Shown piece after piece: positions 51,001 through 63,799 of a stretch of DNA of 64,000 nt; positions within the stretch are counted from its first letter, which is position 1, and each line of letters opens with the position of its first letter. The DNA lies in contig NC_091867.1 of assembly GCF_019399895.1 (NCBI RefSeq), forward strand, positions 2,480,001-2,544,000, written 5' to 3'. The notes under the pieces are model-generated. The model was given only the letters and a program-made list of their open reading frames with translations. It had not been told where the DNA came from and ran no database searches. This DNA is from Cardiocondyla obscurior (Eukaryota > Arthropoda > Insecta > Hymenoptera > Formicidae). The position numbers and the translations under genes are program-made.

Positions 51001-54000
51001 TTTCCCTGACACTGGAAATCCGAGCGAGTGTTTGTAACATGAACGACGCTTCGAATCGGGTTGGCACTTGTGCGGTCGCTATCGTCTGATTAATCAGAGA
51101 CAAGATATACGCTGAATCTGAAATTTGCCGAAAGGATTGATATCCACGCAAACATAAACTTATTAGAATACAAAATTTATATCACGCACAATTGAATGAG
51201 TCGCTATTAGTTGGCGACCTGTACACTGAAATAACTTCATTTTTACTACACGGCAGTATTCGTTATTACCATTTAAAACTTTTGCCACCAAACCATTTAT
51301 TTTAAATTAATTACGATAACTAGCTTTCTGAACCCTAGTTCGCTCCTTCCCAGTAAATTAATAACAATACTTTATCGAGGAAATCAATAATTTTCTACGG
51401 CAATCTCAATTTATCCTGTTACTTGTAATCAAAACGTCTTATCGTAATAACACCCTTGTTAAGTGAAGTTTTATTGCCATGTAATAAGTCGCAATTAGTA
51501 ATACCGGTCGGCATGAAAAATTACTCGGATTAAGCTCTTTCATCGTGAAAACGCGCCGGTATCGAGTATATTCGCTAAAATTGCGTGGCGTACACCTACG
51601 GCCGCATGCGAGCACGCAATACCCCGTTTTCAGGAAATATAGTAAAGGAACGATATCAACGAGACAAGCACGGGTTAACGATATCACCCAAGTATCGCGC
51701 ACATGATCGTGTAATTCGCGTAAAACCGATACGCGCGAGCTGAGGGCGACATGTAACCACCTCGTCTCCGCTGTTCATCAGATTTTACTTACATATCAAG
51801 TTCTCTCCGTCACAGACGTGAAGAATTTTTGAAAGGTACTCTATTGTCCCTATCGAAAGGAACACTCGTCGCTCGCGCAGGATACCATGGGGCACGACAT
51901 GACGAGAGGATGGTGCGCGCCATTTGCACGAGGGGAGGACAGAGGAAGTAGAGAAAAAAAGAGAGACGGCGTACCCCAGAGATGGGGAGTAGCCCGCCGA
52001 GAGCGAGAAGGTGAAAGAGACACAGAGTGAGGGGGCTCAGGGTGAGAGGGAGAGCTCTGTGGGACTCGCGTGAGGGCGAGCGGGACCGAGCGAGCGAGAG
52101 ACAAAAGGGAGGGAACGGATAAGAGGAAGCGTGGGCACTCAGGTGTGACTCTCCCGCGGGTTCTCCTGCGCCTCTCCTTGCCAGCAGCAACAGATACGCG
52201 GACCTTGGTCTCTCCCCGCGCGCGTCCGGAAGTGCTCTTTATCTCTGTCGGTCTGTCCCCTTTGCCCGTGCGTGCTCCGGCGCGCGCGCGTACGCGCACA
52301 CTAACACGTGCACGCACTACGCACATGGGCTCGTCGCCAACGCGCCGTAACGCACGTAGTAACGTAACGTAAGTCACAAAATCGCTGAACCGTTCTCGCG
52401 CCTTATTCTCGCGTGCCCTTTGTCAACTTTCTTAATAAATTGCTCCGTAACCGTACTCGATAATTGCCCTTTGTTCGTTAAATTAAATTTTTTCTTTTTC
52501 TTCTTTTTTTTGTTTTTTTTTTTACTCGCATTTCGTAGATAGTATTCAAGACTTTAATATAGCTGATTGTTACGATCTTTGGTAAATGTAAAATGCGGTA
52601 AAATATAGACTTCTACAAAGTTTTGTATTTCCTCCATATATTCTGCAACTTTTCTTTATCCCTGTTCTGGAATATTCAGAAAAAAAAAAAAAAAAAAAAA
52701 AAAAACACTTATCAAGAACTATTTGTCTCTCCGCGGTATCAGATAATCGACCACCTTTCATTTCATACCCTGGACATCGACTCAACGAAATATCCAGGCG
52801 TACTCGGATAATCGACGCGACGGTTAACAGCGGGTGTACTGTAGCAGGTGGTGCGTATATTCCAATACGAGATAATACACGCGTGATACGGACATATCTA
52901 GTCGCAAATGGTTCTTGCAATATTCGGAAATAAGGAAAAGGAAAATATAAAAAGTATTGAAACTAATTTGTTAGAAAAATTTTCGATTTCCATCATTCTA
53001 TACACCAAGTACTTGCGTCGTTCTTAGAAATATCATTTATATCAAATTTAGAGAAGCAAAAGACGCAACAAAATTTTTTAAAAATGCAAATGTATTATAA
53101 TATAATAAAAGTATTAATATAAACGAGGCATATTTACGTCTAGTTTCAAATAATAAATTCCAACAAGAGAAGAAAAATTGTGGAGATACGTGGAAAAGAT
53201 AATACAGACAAAAAGAAATAGTATAATCGTGATCCAACGAGAGAGAACGTTATGATAGCGTCTGTGTAATTTTAAGAAGTTTCCGCTCGTTTCATTTTAT
53301 GTGTAAATGGTACAGTAAAAAAAAAAAAAAAAAAAAAAAAAAGAAAACAGATTGTATCAATTTTGTTTATAGACCTCTTTGGCGATGCGTGATGAAAGAG
53401 GGAGCAGAAAGGAAAAAAAATGTATCACGAGAGCTAAATGAGTGGTACGGCGGAATAGTCGCTTCCCCGGCAGGCGCTAATCGGATGAAGGGATCAACAT
53501 GCTGGAAAAGCTTCTCGTCTCTATATGACTAGCTGCTAGTCACATAACGCGCAATACAAAAGCGCTTAATTTAATTGTTAAGATATTCTAATAATCGCAA
53601 CACTCGCGCGCGCGCGAAGGAAGCTGTGCGCCATACTTAAGTTAATAAAAATCGGGGTGATTTTTAATTAATTTTTAAAATTCTGTACAATTATTCACTA
53701 CGCGTCACAAATTTTGTATCTTTCAAAATAATCGATTGGGAATATTAATAATTAATATATTCGCGTCAGTTGCTATTTCTCTAAGTTTTTCATAATGTAC
53801 TGGAAATAATCAAATTTACCCGTATTATATTATCTCAAATAATCGCTAGAAATCCTCCGAGTTATGCTAGAATACTCAATTCGATGCAATTTTATGATAT
53901 TACAATACATCAGATAACTAGAGAGCTTCTAAAAGGAAAATGACATAATAATCGGTCGGCGCACGAATTGTACTTCTTCACGGGGCGCATAATGCGTCTC

Positions 54001-57000
54001 CGCGCATGAGATTAAAATAAAACAAGTTGCTAAATTGTTGCATTCCTTCTCGGTAAGCCACGATTACATCTCCAGCGTTACCACGACCGAGAAACAAGGG
54101 GCGGATCGCGCGAGAGACGAGGGGACTAAAATAATTACGGGAAACCGAGGTTTAGAGAGCACCGAAGAGGAAAGAGAGCGAGAAGAGAGACGCGAGAAGA
54201 ACCGAGGGGGCAGCGAGTTCAGTGGAGGAGAGACGAGAAGAGATTCCGCAGAGGCGATGCTAATTCCTGGCTCGGAGCCTCCGTCAGTCGGGAGCCTCCG
54301 AGAGGTTTCTCACCTTCTACGGTTTCCCTCCTCCAGTCTACGTGAGGGCCACTTGCTCGTCGGGGATGACTTCGTTTGGCTCGACGTCGACTAATCCGTC
54401 AACTGGACGCGGCTGGTTAATTTTTATCATAATCTCGTCTACTCTTATTATTTATTTAGAAAGCGACGATAACATTAACTCAATTAATCATACATATTCC
54501 TGTCTGTAAAAAAGAAAAAAAAAAAAAAAAAAAACCCACGTCCTGTCTTCGAGTTTCTTGTATATTTCGCGTAAAGATTATAAGGAAAATCCTATGTACG
54601 TTTAATAATAAATAAATTACAATCTCTCTCAAGAGACTGATGCGATATGCATAAATTTTTATCTTTTCCCCAACGGTTTGTCGCTTAGCGGACAGTTACG
54701 ATCGCAATGCGAGAAATGCTACATTCATCCACCCTGGCGAAGCAGAACGACCGTTACATCGTAAAGTCCGGCGCACAGAAATTTACATAAGTGCATAAGC
54801 ACAGCGTATAAGCGTATTAAAGTCCTGACTAATGAAACACTCGAAATAAATTCTGCGCAACAATATGGAGACCCGTACCGAGCCTTTGATCCGACGAGGG
54901 ACTCGTACCCTACGCCTGTTACTGTTATGTCAATTTGTGCGCGGCGGCCTCGAGCTCTGCCGGCCAACTTCTCTTCTGCATCAACGACCAAAGAAAGAAA
55001 ACCACGCATGAGCGTCTCTAATATGCCCCTCGTTCGCGATCGTTCGGAAAGTTGTTGCGTATTTCTCGATAAAAGCACTTCCCGAACGCTCGAGTGAAAT
55101 GTACTCATTTAGAACGGATTGCACCAGTCGTCAATTAACGTTAATCGTGGTTAATTTTCCCCGGTGCACGTTACACGCACACAATCGGGCGGAAAGATTA
55201 AGGAGTAACTAATCAGCGAATAAAGCTAATTAATATCTATGTGGATTTTCAAGTTTAATCATCGCCACAGTTGTGGTTTTGTAATATATCTTTAGGCGCT
55301 TAATTAAACGTTTCTTTAGCTCAATTTTTTTTTTTTTCACGCACTTATTAAGATTAAAAGCACCGATAGCGTGAAACGAGACTGCAATACGTACCTCGAG
55401 TGATTAAAAAAAGTAATATATAATTAACTGATTGTTACTTTTCTTTTTTGTTGTGTAGAAAAGAATCGAATAATCCGAAAATTATCGCTCAGATATCTTC
55501 TGAGATCGTTCGAAATTTAGGAGGCTATTCGAGATAGATCGTAATTCAGCACTGTACGTGATTGACGGAAGTTATCAATGCCGTAATGTTCAGGTATTAA
55601 CCGGAAGTAAGAATCACGTGTATCATGCATCGCGGAGCTGTCAGAGAGAAGGAGAAAGGAGAGAAGGGACAACTTTATACTTTCCTAACAAGCGATTCAA
55701 TAAATCGATCACGTAAAAGAAACGTATGCGCAACGGTTTTTTTGCATATTCATGCTCGGACATTAGTTTAAACGAATTCATTGGCAGTCTCTGGTACGAC
55801 CTATTTTCTGCGTTACCACCGCGTTATAAAATTTCTGGAAAATCGAAAAAAAAAAAAAGCAGAGGTGCTTTTTCACAGCGTAACAAATAAAACCTCATTT
55901 AGCAAAGTTTCAAAGCTCCGTACGAATAAAACTTGTTTTAATTTAACTCGATAAAAATCAGTACTAAAATCGCGCGAGGCTATTTTCCGTATTACACACC
56001 CAACTGTTTTCAACTGTAACGTTGGTCAATTAATTAAACAGCATAGCGAAAGGAAATGAAAGATGAGTCAACTCTTTCTCGAAGGACCTTCTTATTTCCA
56101 CCCTAAAAAAAAAAAAGTATCTTTCGCGACACGGTTGGGTCAGAGTGGCCAGCTTAACCCAACCGCATGTATTCTCTCGAGTAAAAAATAATTCTGGACC
56201 CTCGACATTTCCTCGCGCCGTCATCGCGACAATCCCCTTTACTCGACGAGAAAGCTCAACAAAAAGCACCCGGGTGGCGGGCACGATCTCACCGCATCTA
56301 AAATCACTCGGCGGTCCTCGTGATTGTATTAATTCACTTGACGGAATACAGAATACGGGACGCAGGGTGTATACAGATGCCCCGAGAGTTCGCGTGTGGA
56401 TGTATTGTCTTCTCGGCTCCTTTCTCGCATTAGCATAAGAATTCAGCGTGTGCCTGATGCGCCTATCAATCGGATCCCCCTTCGTTGTCCTCCTCCTCCT
56501 CCCCCCCCCGTAGTCCTCCCCCCTGCCCTCTCTGATGAATCAAGACTTAAATCTTGCACCATGATCAACCGGCAGTCAGAATGTCGAAACGTCGTCATCA
56601 TCGATCGAAATCTGAAACACGTTGGCCCGTAAAACCGACAACTTTGGCCTCAAATGGCCGACACCTCGGAAAGTACAACGGCATTGCGACACGCGAGGAT
56701 TGATCTTATCACGGCCGAGACTCGTAATGGTCGCATTAACCGAACAAGATTTTGCCGGAATTGAATATCAACGACGTAAAGATGGTGCGAGCACGACCGC
56801 GACGTTGTGCAGAAAGTTATTTATCCGCGACTTCATTAAAGAGCAACGAGAGCCTATGATGATTTACATCGTTTTTTTGTAACGTAAGATAAATAAAATC
56901 TCTCCGCCCGCCAACTTTAAACAGATCAACGCAGAGTGGCGTTATTTTAATTGTTGATCGACGTCAATTTGTCTGAGTTCGTTTGTTTCTAGTTATTTAC

Positions 57001-59242
57001 TGCGCGAAACGTTCGCGCAGCCGTGGTCCTTGCCTAAATTAAGAGTCAAGGCTTGGGAGTCGCGAGGGTCGAATTATATTTCGGCGCGCCGAATGCACGT
57101 CGCAAAGTTGAAGCGAAGAACGAAGAGATCGACGATCCGGTGGCTCCAGTCCCAAGAACAGAAATTGTTACGTGCTCGCTCCGGCAGCGTGATCCGAATG
57201 CTTATGCGAGTGACGATCGGCCGCGGTCATCCAGAGCCGAGAGAAGAGACTCACGAGAGTCCCGTAGCGTTACTCAAGCGCGAAGAAGCTTTCTTCGACG
57301 GACGTACACGTACGTACACGCACGCGTCAACAGTGCCGTAGTCGCGACGAGCAGACGGAACGGAAAAGACATCTCGGACGATATTAAATATCCTCGAAGT
57401 TACTACGCGTGTAAATCGATAATTATAACGATAAAGATCAAAAGCAACCCTTAAAAGAACGTAATTTTTTTTTTCACGGCATCGCCGTACCTCATTAAAA
57501 AATTTGTCAAGCGATTTATGACTACGAAAGCCACTCGTCACGGAATTTTATGCAAATTAATGAACGATATTCAGAGCCCGGCCACTAAAATCATCTTAAG
57601 TACGATCTTAATGATCGTCCTATTGATGGGATCGACTTTAAATTGCCTACGGAGAAGCCTGCGATAATTTTGTGAATTTTACGAGACTTTTTTCACTCGG
57701 AGAGAAAGAGAGAGAGAGAGAAAGAGTGACGAGGAACGATCTCGGGTTCGGGGCGTCAAAATGGATAATTACGTCGCTACGCACGTCAAAAGGCGATTGT
57801 CCGTCCACGCGGAAGCAGAGCCCGCGGCTCTCTGCATCTATCCCTCGATCACCTCTCGCTCGCAGGACACGTACTCGTCGTGTCCCCGTACACGTCCTCA
57901 CGTGTACGACGCGCACGGTATGTATCGCCGCGCCGGTGCGTGTACGCGTCCTCTCCTCTCGCCACGAACGCGCGCGGTGCGTGATGCCGAAACGGCCGAC
58001 CGGGATGTCGGACGGGAATCTGCGCCGGCGATATCGAGGGCAGGCTGTCGCGAGGAATTTAAAGAGCAGATCGATCGTAATCTCCGGCACGCCCTAGGTC
58101 TTCTCGTGCTCACCCGCTTTCCGAGTCGCTTTCAGACGTGTTCTTATATCGCTCGGATTGAACGGTCAATACATTACTTCGGTCAATAAAAAAATATGTT
58201 ATGGAAGATTTTTTTTTCCCACCCGATTGTGACATTTTTCAAAAAAAAAAAAAATAGAAATTCTTTTTCTAAGTTTTTGTGGAAGAAACATCAATGTTCC
58301 AATAAATAGAATAAGAAAAGTGAATGTTAAACATGTTTGATTATATTGCAGTAATATCGAATTCTTGTTATAGTATAATTTTGATCTTGCTTATGTCCTC
58401 ATTTACTTGAGAAACTTTCCAAGTGTAAAATATAGTAGTCTAAAATCCTCATGGGTGAAATAGACTTGCTCCTTCACCCTATACACTTTTTATACACCTT
58501 TATATTAACAAATTGAATTGAATTACATCAGTCTAAGAGAGGAGAATCTCCAGTGTCCAACGAATATTTATCTTAATAATTTTTTTACTCTTTTACTTAT
58601 CTTATTCTACTTATTAGCACAAGGTTCTTCGTACGCTATGTTTTTAATAAAATCTGTGAGTGAGAATGAGCAATGAGGTGTCACACGCCACAAGTATGAC
58701 AATGGCCTTTCGTTTAATGCATGGGTATTTAATGCGTTCTACTCACCAAACAGGTAGACGATTTTATGAATGCGACTGGCATTGCCTGTGGGTGAGACCG
58801 CCGAATATGGATGGCAGCCGAAGATGACCGGGAGCGATGAGACTGCTTAGCGAATAAGGACGTGACGTAGCCTCTGCTTGACCTATAAGGTAAACGGATT
58901 TGCTGTTAATAGTCAATATGCATTAGACTAACAATGAGTGGATCTTTGGGCCTCACACGACGTTGGTGTTGCACAGAGATCTCACGCGACGAAAGCTATG
59001 CGTAAAACTAAATTGTAAACCGCTTGCTTGACTTTACTTGTAAAAAAAAAAGATTGCACGTCTGAAGTTACATGGTTATTATTAACTGTCTTTTATTTGT
59101 GTCATTAAACTTTTAGACAAATTATGGATGACACATGTGTAATGATCTATAACCGATCAAACAGCTAACATTCAACAATCCATGAAATAGTAAAGATATC
59201 TTTTTAAAATAAAAAAAACTTAACAGAAAATTTAAATTGATC
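45024..59242. other. No gene seen
   Basis: A long desert with A/T runs at 48517-48540 and 53317-53342. CpG-rich stretches at 50.1-50.5, 51.85-52.4 and 57.0-58.1 kb give overlapping open frames. A small hairpin (GGGTGAA/TTCACCC) lies at 58453-58479. The 58.66-59.0 kb part may hold the promoter or 5' UTR of the membrane-protein gene but shows no clear signal. Confidence 0.5.
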
Positions 59243-60468
59243 ATGATTCTCGATTCAGGAATATCAAGCTCGGACACAAAAATTAAAGATGACAATTACA
59301 AGATGAAAAATTCTAAGGTAAATATGTACATATACATAATTCTTTTACTTATTCTAATAATTTATTTAAATAAGTGATCAGTTTTTTTGCTTCTAGTATC
59401 AATTATTATTTTTTTGTAACATTATTAATTTATATTTTCTTAATATTTATTTCAGATCAAAATGCTATACTTAGGCATAATGTGCTTTGCTACTAATTTT
59501 CTAAGTTCTATTGCCTTGGAAGCTGGTTCGAACAGTTTATTTCGTTCTATTTCACCACACACAAGACCAGTGATGTTCAATAACTTATTTCTTCGCAATT
59601 ATAGTAACTTAATTGCAGCAATCATATTATTAATAAATATGAACAGTAAAATAATAAAATAATTTAATAGTAGAATAAAATAATAAAATTATTTAATTTT
59701 ATTTTACAGACTTGAAGATTAAAATAATGGTTGGAGATGTGCTTGCAGCACTGGTATCAACAACAATGCTAACAATTGGTGATACATATGGAATTCCGTA
59801 TCTTTATTTGCCATGGCTTGTTAATACTATTGAAGGAATGGTTCTTCACGAAGGGCCAGCCCTTCTTCAACTGGTATATACCCTGTTACCCAACGCAAAT
59901 TTACTCATGGGACTATTCATGTTTATAACATTACTTTTATATGGTAAGATGCTTAAAAACTCGTTAGAGTATAATTTAATTTAATTACAAATACAGCATA
60001 AAATATTTTCAACAACATATATGGTTGTGTGAAATTAGAAGATTTTTTCTATGAAGTTTAAATTGTCAAACTTGATTAATAATTATTCAAATTTACTGTT
60101 GATTGACTCTCTTGATTTACGATTACAAATTTTGCTTTTCAGTGGAGGAACTATGTATCTGGAAGGATGTCTTTGTGAATTTTGAACGTTGCTGGACGAA
60201 ATATAATAAAAACAAGAAATTGAAGGAGAAAGCAAAGTCTATGAAGATAGAAAATAAAGAATTGTGCAACGTGGTTAAAGACAATCTTGTCGAAAATATA
60301 ATTTCACAAAAAGAGACTACTGATCGACAAGATTCTACATTTTATTTGAATAAAACCATTGGATGTAACAATCATGATATTATTGAATATGCTGCAAAAA
60401 ATATGAGAGATAACACATCAATTAAAAGCCTTCAAAGTAAAGGCTCACTTATGAAAATATCTGGCTAA
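59243..60468 (+). CDS. Uncharacterised multi-pass membrane protein, four coding exons, 260 aa
   Basis: Four exons join in frame: 59243-59317 (AAG|GTAAAT), 59456-59603 (TTTCAG|ATC to A|GTAACT), 59710-59943 (TTACAG|AC to G|GTAAGA) and 60143-60468 (TTTTCAG|TG to TAA). All phases agree, giving 783 nt and 260 residues. The N-terminus is short and polar. Hydrophobic segments occur at roughly residues 28-46, 80-98, 103-122 and 124-152; the third holds an LPWLV motif. The C-terminal cytosolic-looking tail (from about residue 160) is Lys/Glu-rich and hydrophilic. The layout resembles small insect four-pass membrane proteins of unknown function (DUF4728-like), but I cannot confirm the family and give no function. 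The start could also be an in-frame Met at codon 21 or 28. An AATAAA lies at 60665-60670, about 200 nt past the stop. The exons are AT-rich compared with the CpG-rich desert to the left. The gene model is strong; the function is unknown. Confidence 0.85.
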
Positions 60469-60664
60469 ACCAATTACTCAAAATTTTATAAATAATTTAT
60501 TTCTTTAAACTGCCAACTTTTAAGCATAACTGCCTACTATTGTATCAAATTTTAAGATTAAATAGACTCTAAATTATTGCAAGTTCGTGATTAATTATAA
60601 TTTTTTATTTGTTTCTTGTATCTTTAGTATTGTATTGTTTCCTTTTGAATGTAAAAATACAGAA

Positions 60665-60670
60665 AATAAA
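60665..60670 (+). promoter_or_regulatory. Candidate polyadenylation signal of the membrane-protein gene
   Basis: This is the first canonical AATAAA downstream of the stop codon at 60468. It would give a 3' UTR of about 200 to 220 nt, typical for insect mRNAs. The placement is inferred from the hexamer only. Confidence 0.4.
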
Positions 60671-62082
60671 TTTCATAATTAAGAAAAATCTTTGGTCATT
60701 TATATTAATACATTATTGCGTTTCTTACTTACACAAGACCGTAGTAGTAGTAGAACAATTCGCTGATGCGAAGTTATCTCGAGTATCATCTTTGGCAATT
60801 GCGGAGAGGTGATTTTCCAATGATTCATCATGTCGCGGATGCAACGCGTCGTTGGCGTTGCAGCGGCCAACAGTCGTCGCCGGTCAGTCGCTGTTCCGGG
60901 CAAAAATATTAATTAACTCGACGTTGTAACGCGTGCCCTCGACTTCCACCGTTCGTCGGCACCCACGCTACCCGGTTTTTCTTATTATTTCGTATACTTA
61001 CGTACATGGAAGATGCGGGATGATCGCGCTCCATCCGCTCCGTGCATTCCGAGTCCCGAGCCGTTGCGGCAGAACGGTTGTTCTTGCACTTACCGCACCG
61101 CCACCCCCGCGCTCTTTACTATATTTGGCAAAAATTATTTTACGACTACGATCCGTGCGTTTTCGCGATTCGCACGCTCAAAAGCCATTTTGCGGCTATA
61201 TTTTAAGAATATAATACTCATTTGCAGTAGACGAGAATTATTTTCAACGTGAAAATAAATACGAAATAAGTAAACGCTTTTATTCGAACTCATTGGACGC
61301 AGCACGAAAGAAATGGCGCGCTCGCGCAAGCGTATGAATTACGCGTCACCTCACTGTCGTCTCGCAGGTGTCGCTCTATTTGAATAGAACTTAGGGCTGT
61401 GATGATTAAAAATAGAATAAAATTCTAGACGATGAAAATAATCTAGAACTATAATTGCAAATATACATAAAATATATTTTTCTTATATTAATTCTTTCGT
61501 GTAATATATTAAATTATATTTAGAATTAATATTAATTATTTATTATATTTAATTCCAAAGATAGTCAAATTGCATTTTGAAAAGCCACGTAAGTAATTTT
61601 AATTTTTATACGAAAACTAAGAGCTGTAATTATTAATTAATTCGAGGTTCTTACTTGGCTCCCCAGATGGTGCAGTAAATGCTGATGCTATCTCTCTTTT
61701 CGTGTTTCGTGCGTTTCTGCGCTGCTTTGGTGTTGTTTCTTGGTGGATTTCTAGGTTAATTCATTGAAAATTACTGCATATTACATATTTCTTCGGAGTA
61801 CATTATATACGTACTTATATCGTGAATTTTAGAAATATTTATACAGTATATTTCATCTAATTGCGTCATGAATGTTACAATCTCATGATACAATACAATT
61901 CAGGTTAGTGTAACTTTTTAAGATTTATTTATTTTTAATGATTAAACCTTTTTAAAGTTTTAAATGTTTTTTTTATAATGACTTATTCGTTGCACTAAAT
62001 TTTACGAACATTTCAATGAAATGTAATATAAATTTGGTTGTTTAATGGTAATTCTTAAATTATAATTTCTATTTTTTTTTAG
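60671..62082. other. Intergenic region and probable DHX38 promoter
   Basis: A CpG-rich core at about 60.8-61.4 kb is flanked by AT-rich DNA. Minus-strand consensus donors occur at 61093 (GCG|GTAAGTGC) and 61001 (TAC|GTAAGTAT). Long open frames are absent. Confidence 0.45.
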
Positions 62083-62127
62083 GAGACAATATTTTACTAA
62101 TAATTGATAGTTATATATACATATAAA
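62083..62127 (+). other. DHX38: 5' UTR part of the DHX38 start-codon exon
   Basis: A long T tract ending TTTTTTTTTAG immediately precedes 62083 and is a good 3' splice site. The 45 nt between it and the ATG contain an in-frame-independent UTR with a TGATAG stop cluster. An upstream non-coding exon is therefore expected. One candidate donor (CTAG|GTTAAT near 61755) is weak, and I could not fix the transcription start. Confidence 0.5.
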
Positions 62128-63799
62128 ATGTCAGACGATCCGAGCTTCTACAGATTAGAAGGGACTGGAAATGAAACAGGTGGTTTGGTCATACGTAAAA
62201 AACCTTCTGACCACACTTTTAAGAAGCCTTCTGTATTAGGGCTTGACAAACTTGCTGAGAGGAAAAGAAGAGAGCAATCACAGGAACCTACCAGCTCAAA
62301 ATCAAATAAATCTGATGGAAGAGATAGGAGATATCGATCTTATGAAGAAGAAACTCCTACTCATACTGGAGGTGTTAATTCTGAAGCACAACAAAGATTG
62401 GAGTCCAGACTTAAGCGCCAACGATTAAATGCCAATGACAGGAATTCTAGAAATTCATATAGAGGACACGATAGGGATAGAGACCGTCGAAGGGATCGAG
62501 ACAGAGAAAGTCGCGGGAGAGATAGTAGCGTAAGGCATACGCCTCTTAGATTCAAGGATGAGCCTCAGACACCGAAATTTCGAATGAAAGATCCAACTTC
62601 TAAAAGCAATTGGGACGACGATGAGGATGAAGAGCCAAGACGATCAAGTTGGGATCACCCGACACCAAATTTGTATAACAATAGAGATGGTCGTGATAGT
62701 ATTCGAAGCGAATTTACTCCTTCTTATAAATATAATTCGTGGAATAAAGAGTTTAAGCGTTCCGGCGCTACTCCACTGGTAGAAGGAGAGGAAAAAGAAC
62801 TATGGGAAGAGGAACAACAAAGGCTAGATAGAGAATGGTATGCGTTAGACGATGGAGAAAATAATGCTTTCGCGAATGTCTCTGAAGAGTATACACGAAA
62901 AAAAGAAATGGAATTGGAGGCCAGAAGGCAGAAGCGTCTGTCTGCACAGCAACGGCAGATAAATAAAGATAATGAACTATGGGAACGCAATCGTATGTTA
63001 ACATCCGGAGTAGTGAGCTCATTGGACCACGACGACGATCCTGATGACGAAGGAGAGGCAAGAGTTCATTTGTTAGTTCATAATGTTGTTCCGCCGTTCT
63101 TAGATGGACGTATTGTATTCACAAAACAACCGGAACCCGTTGTACCTGTACGTGATCCTACTTCCGACATGGCTTTAGTAGCCAGGAAAGGTTCGGCGTT
63201 AGTTAAGGCATACCGCGAGCAAAAGGAAAGACGTAGGGCACAAAAAAAGCATTGGGAACTAGCCGGAACACATATCGGCAATATCATGGGTGTACACGAT
63301 CGACGTAAAGACGATAAAGAACAGGCAGGCCAAGAAACTGACTTTAAGGCCGGGCAAAAATATGCTCGGCACATAGGATCGGGAGAAATAACGGGAGAAG
63401 CTAAGCACAGAAATATACAGCATCAAAGGAGAAGTCTTCCTGTATTCGCGGTACGTCAAGAACTGCTGAATGTTATCAGAGAGAATAGTGTCGTTGTAAT
63501 AGTAGGAGAAACTGGTAGCGGCAAAACTACACAGTTAACACAGTATCTCCACGAGGATGGCTATAGTCGCAACGGTATTATTGGTTGTACTCAGGTATTA
63601 CATTTTATAATAATGTCTTGCGCATATAACTCTTTGTATTTTTTTTTTTTGTATTTTAACTCTTTAATTATTAAAAAAATTTTAGCCCAGACGAGTTGCT
63701 GCAATGTCCGTCGCGAAAAGAGTATCTGATGAAATGGCCACTGCTCTAGGCGATAAAGTCGGATATGCGATACGTTTCGAAGATTGTACTTCGAAAGAT
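62128..63799 (+). CDS. DHX38: DHX38/Prp16-like spliceosomal DEAH-box ATPase, N-terminal part (5' partial gene, continues past the window)
   Basis: This encodes the N-terminal 527 residues of pre-mRNA-splicing factor PRP16/DHX38, the ATPase that remodels the spliceosome for the second catalytic step. Coding exon 1 is 62128-63594 (489 codons), then a 91-nt intron (CAG|GTATTA to TTTTAG|CCC), then exon 2 63686-63799 (38 codons), with donor GAT|GTAAGT. The start MSDDPSFYRLEG follows an untranslated stretch after an acceptor at 62083, so an upstream 5' UTR exon is expected. An Arg/Asp-rich low-complexity segment lies at about residues 111-135 and acidic stretches follow. The family signatures NRMLTSGVV and VPPFLDGRIVFTKQPEPV are present, as is KHWELAGT. 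The P-loop GETGSGKT is at residues 460-467. Motif Ia (TQPRRVAAMSVAKRV) spans the intron, followed by GYAIRFEDCTS. The DEAH box, RecA2, ratchet and OB domains lie outside the window. Identity is very secure from colinear similarity to the metazoan family. Confidence 0.96.
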
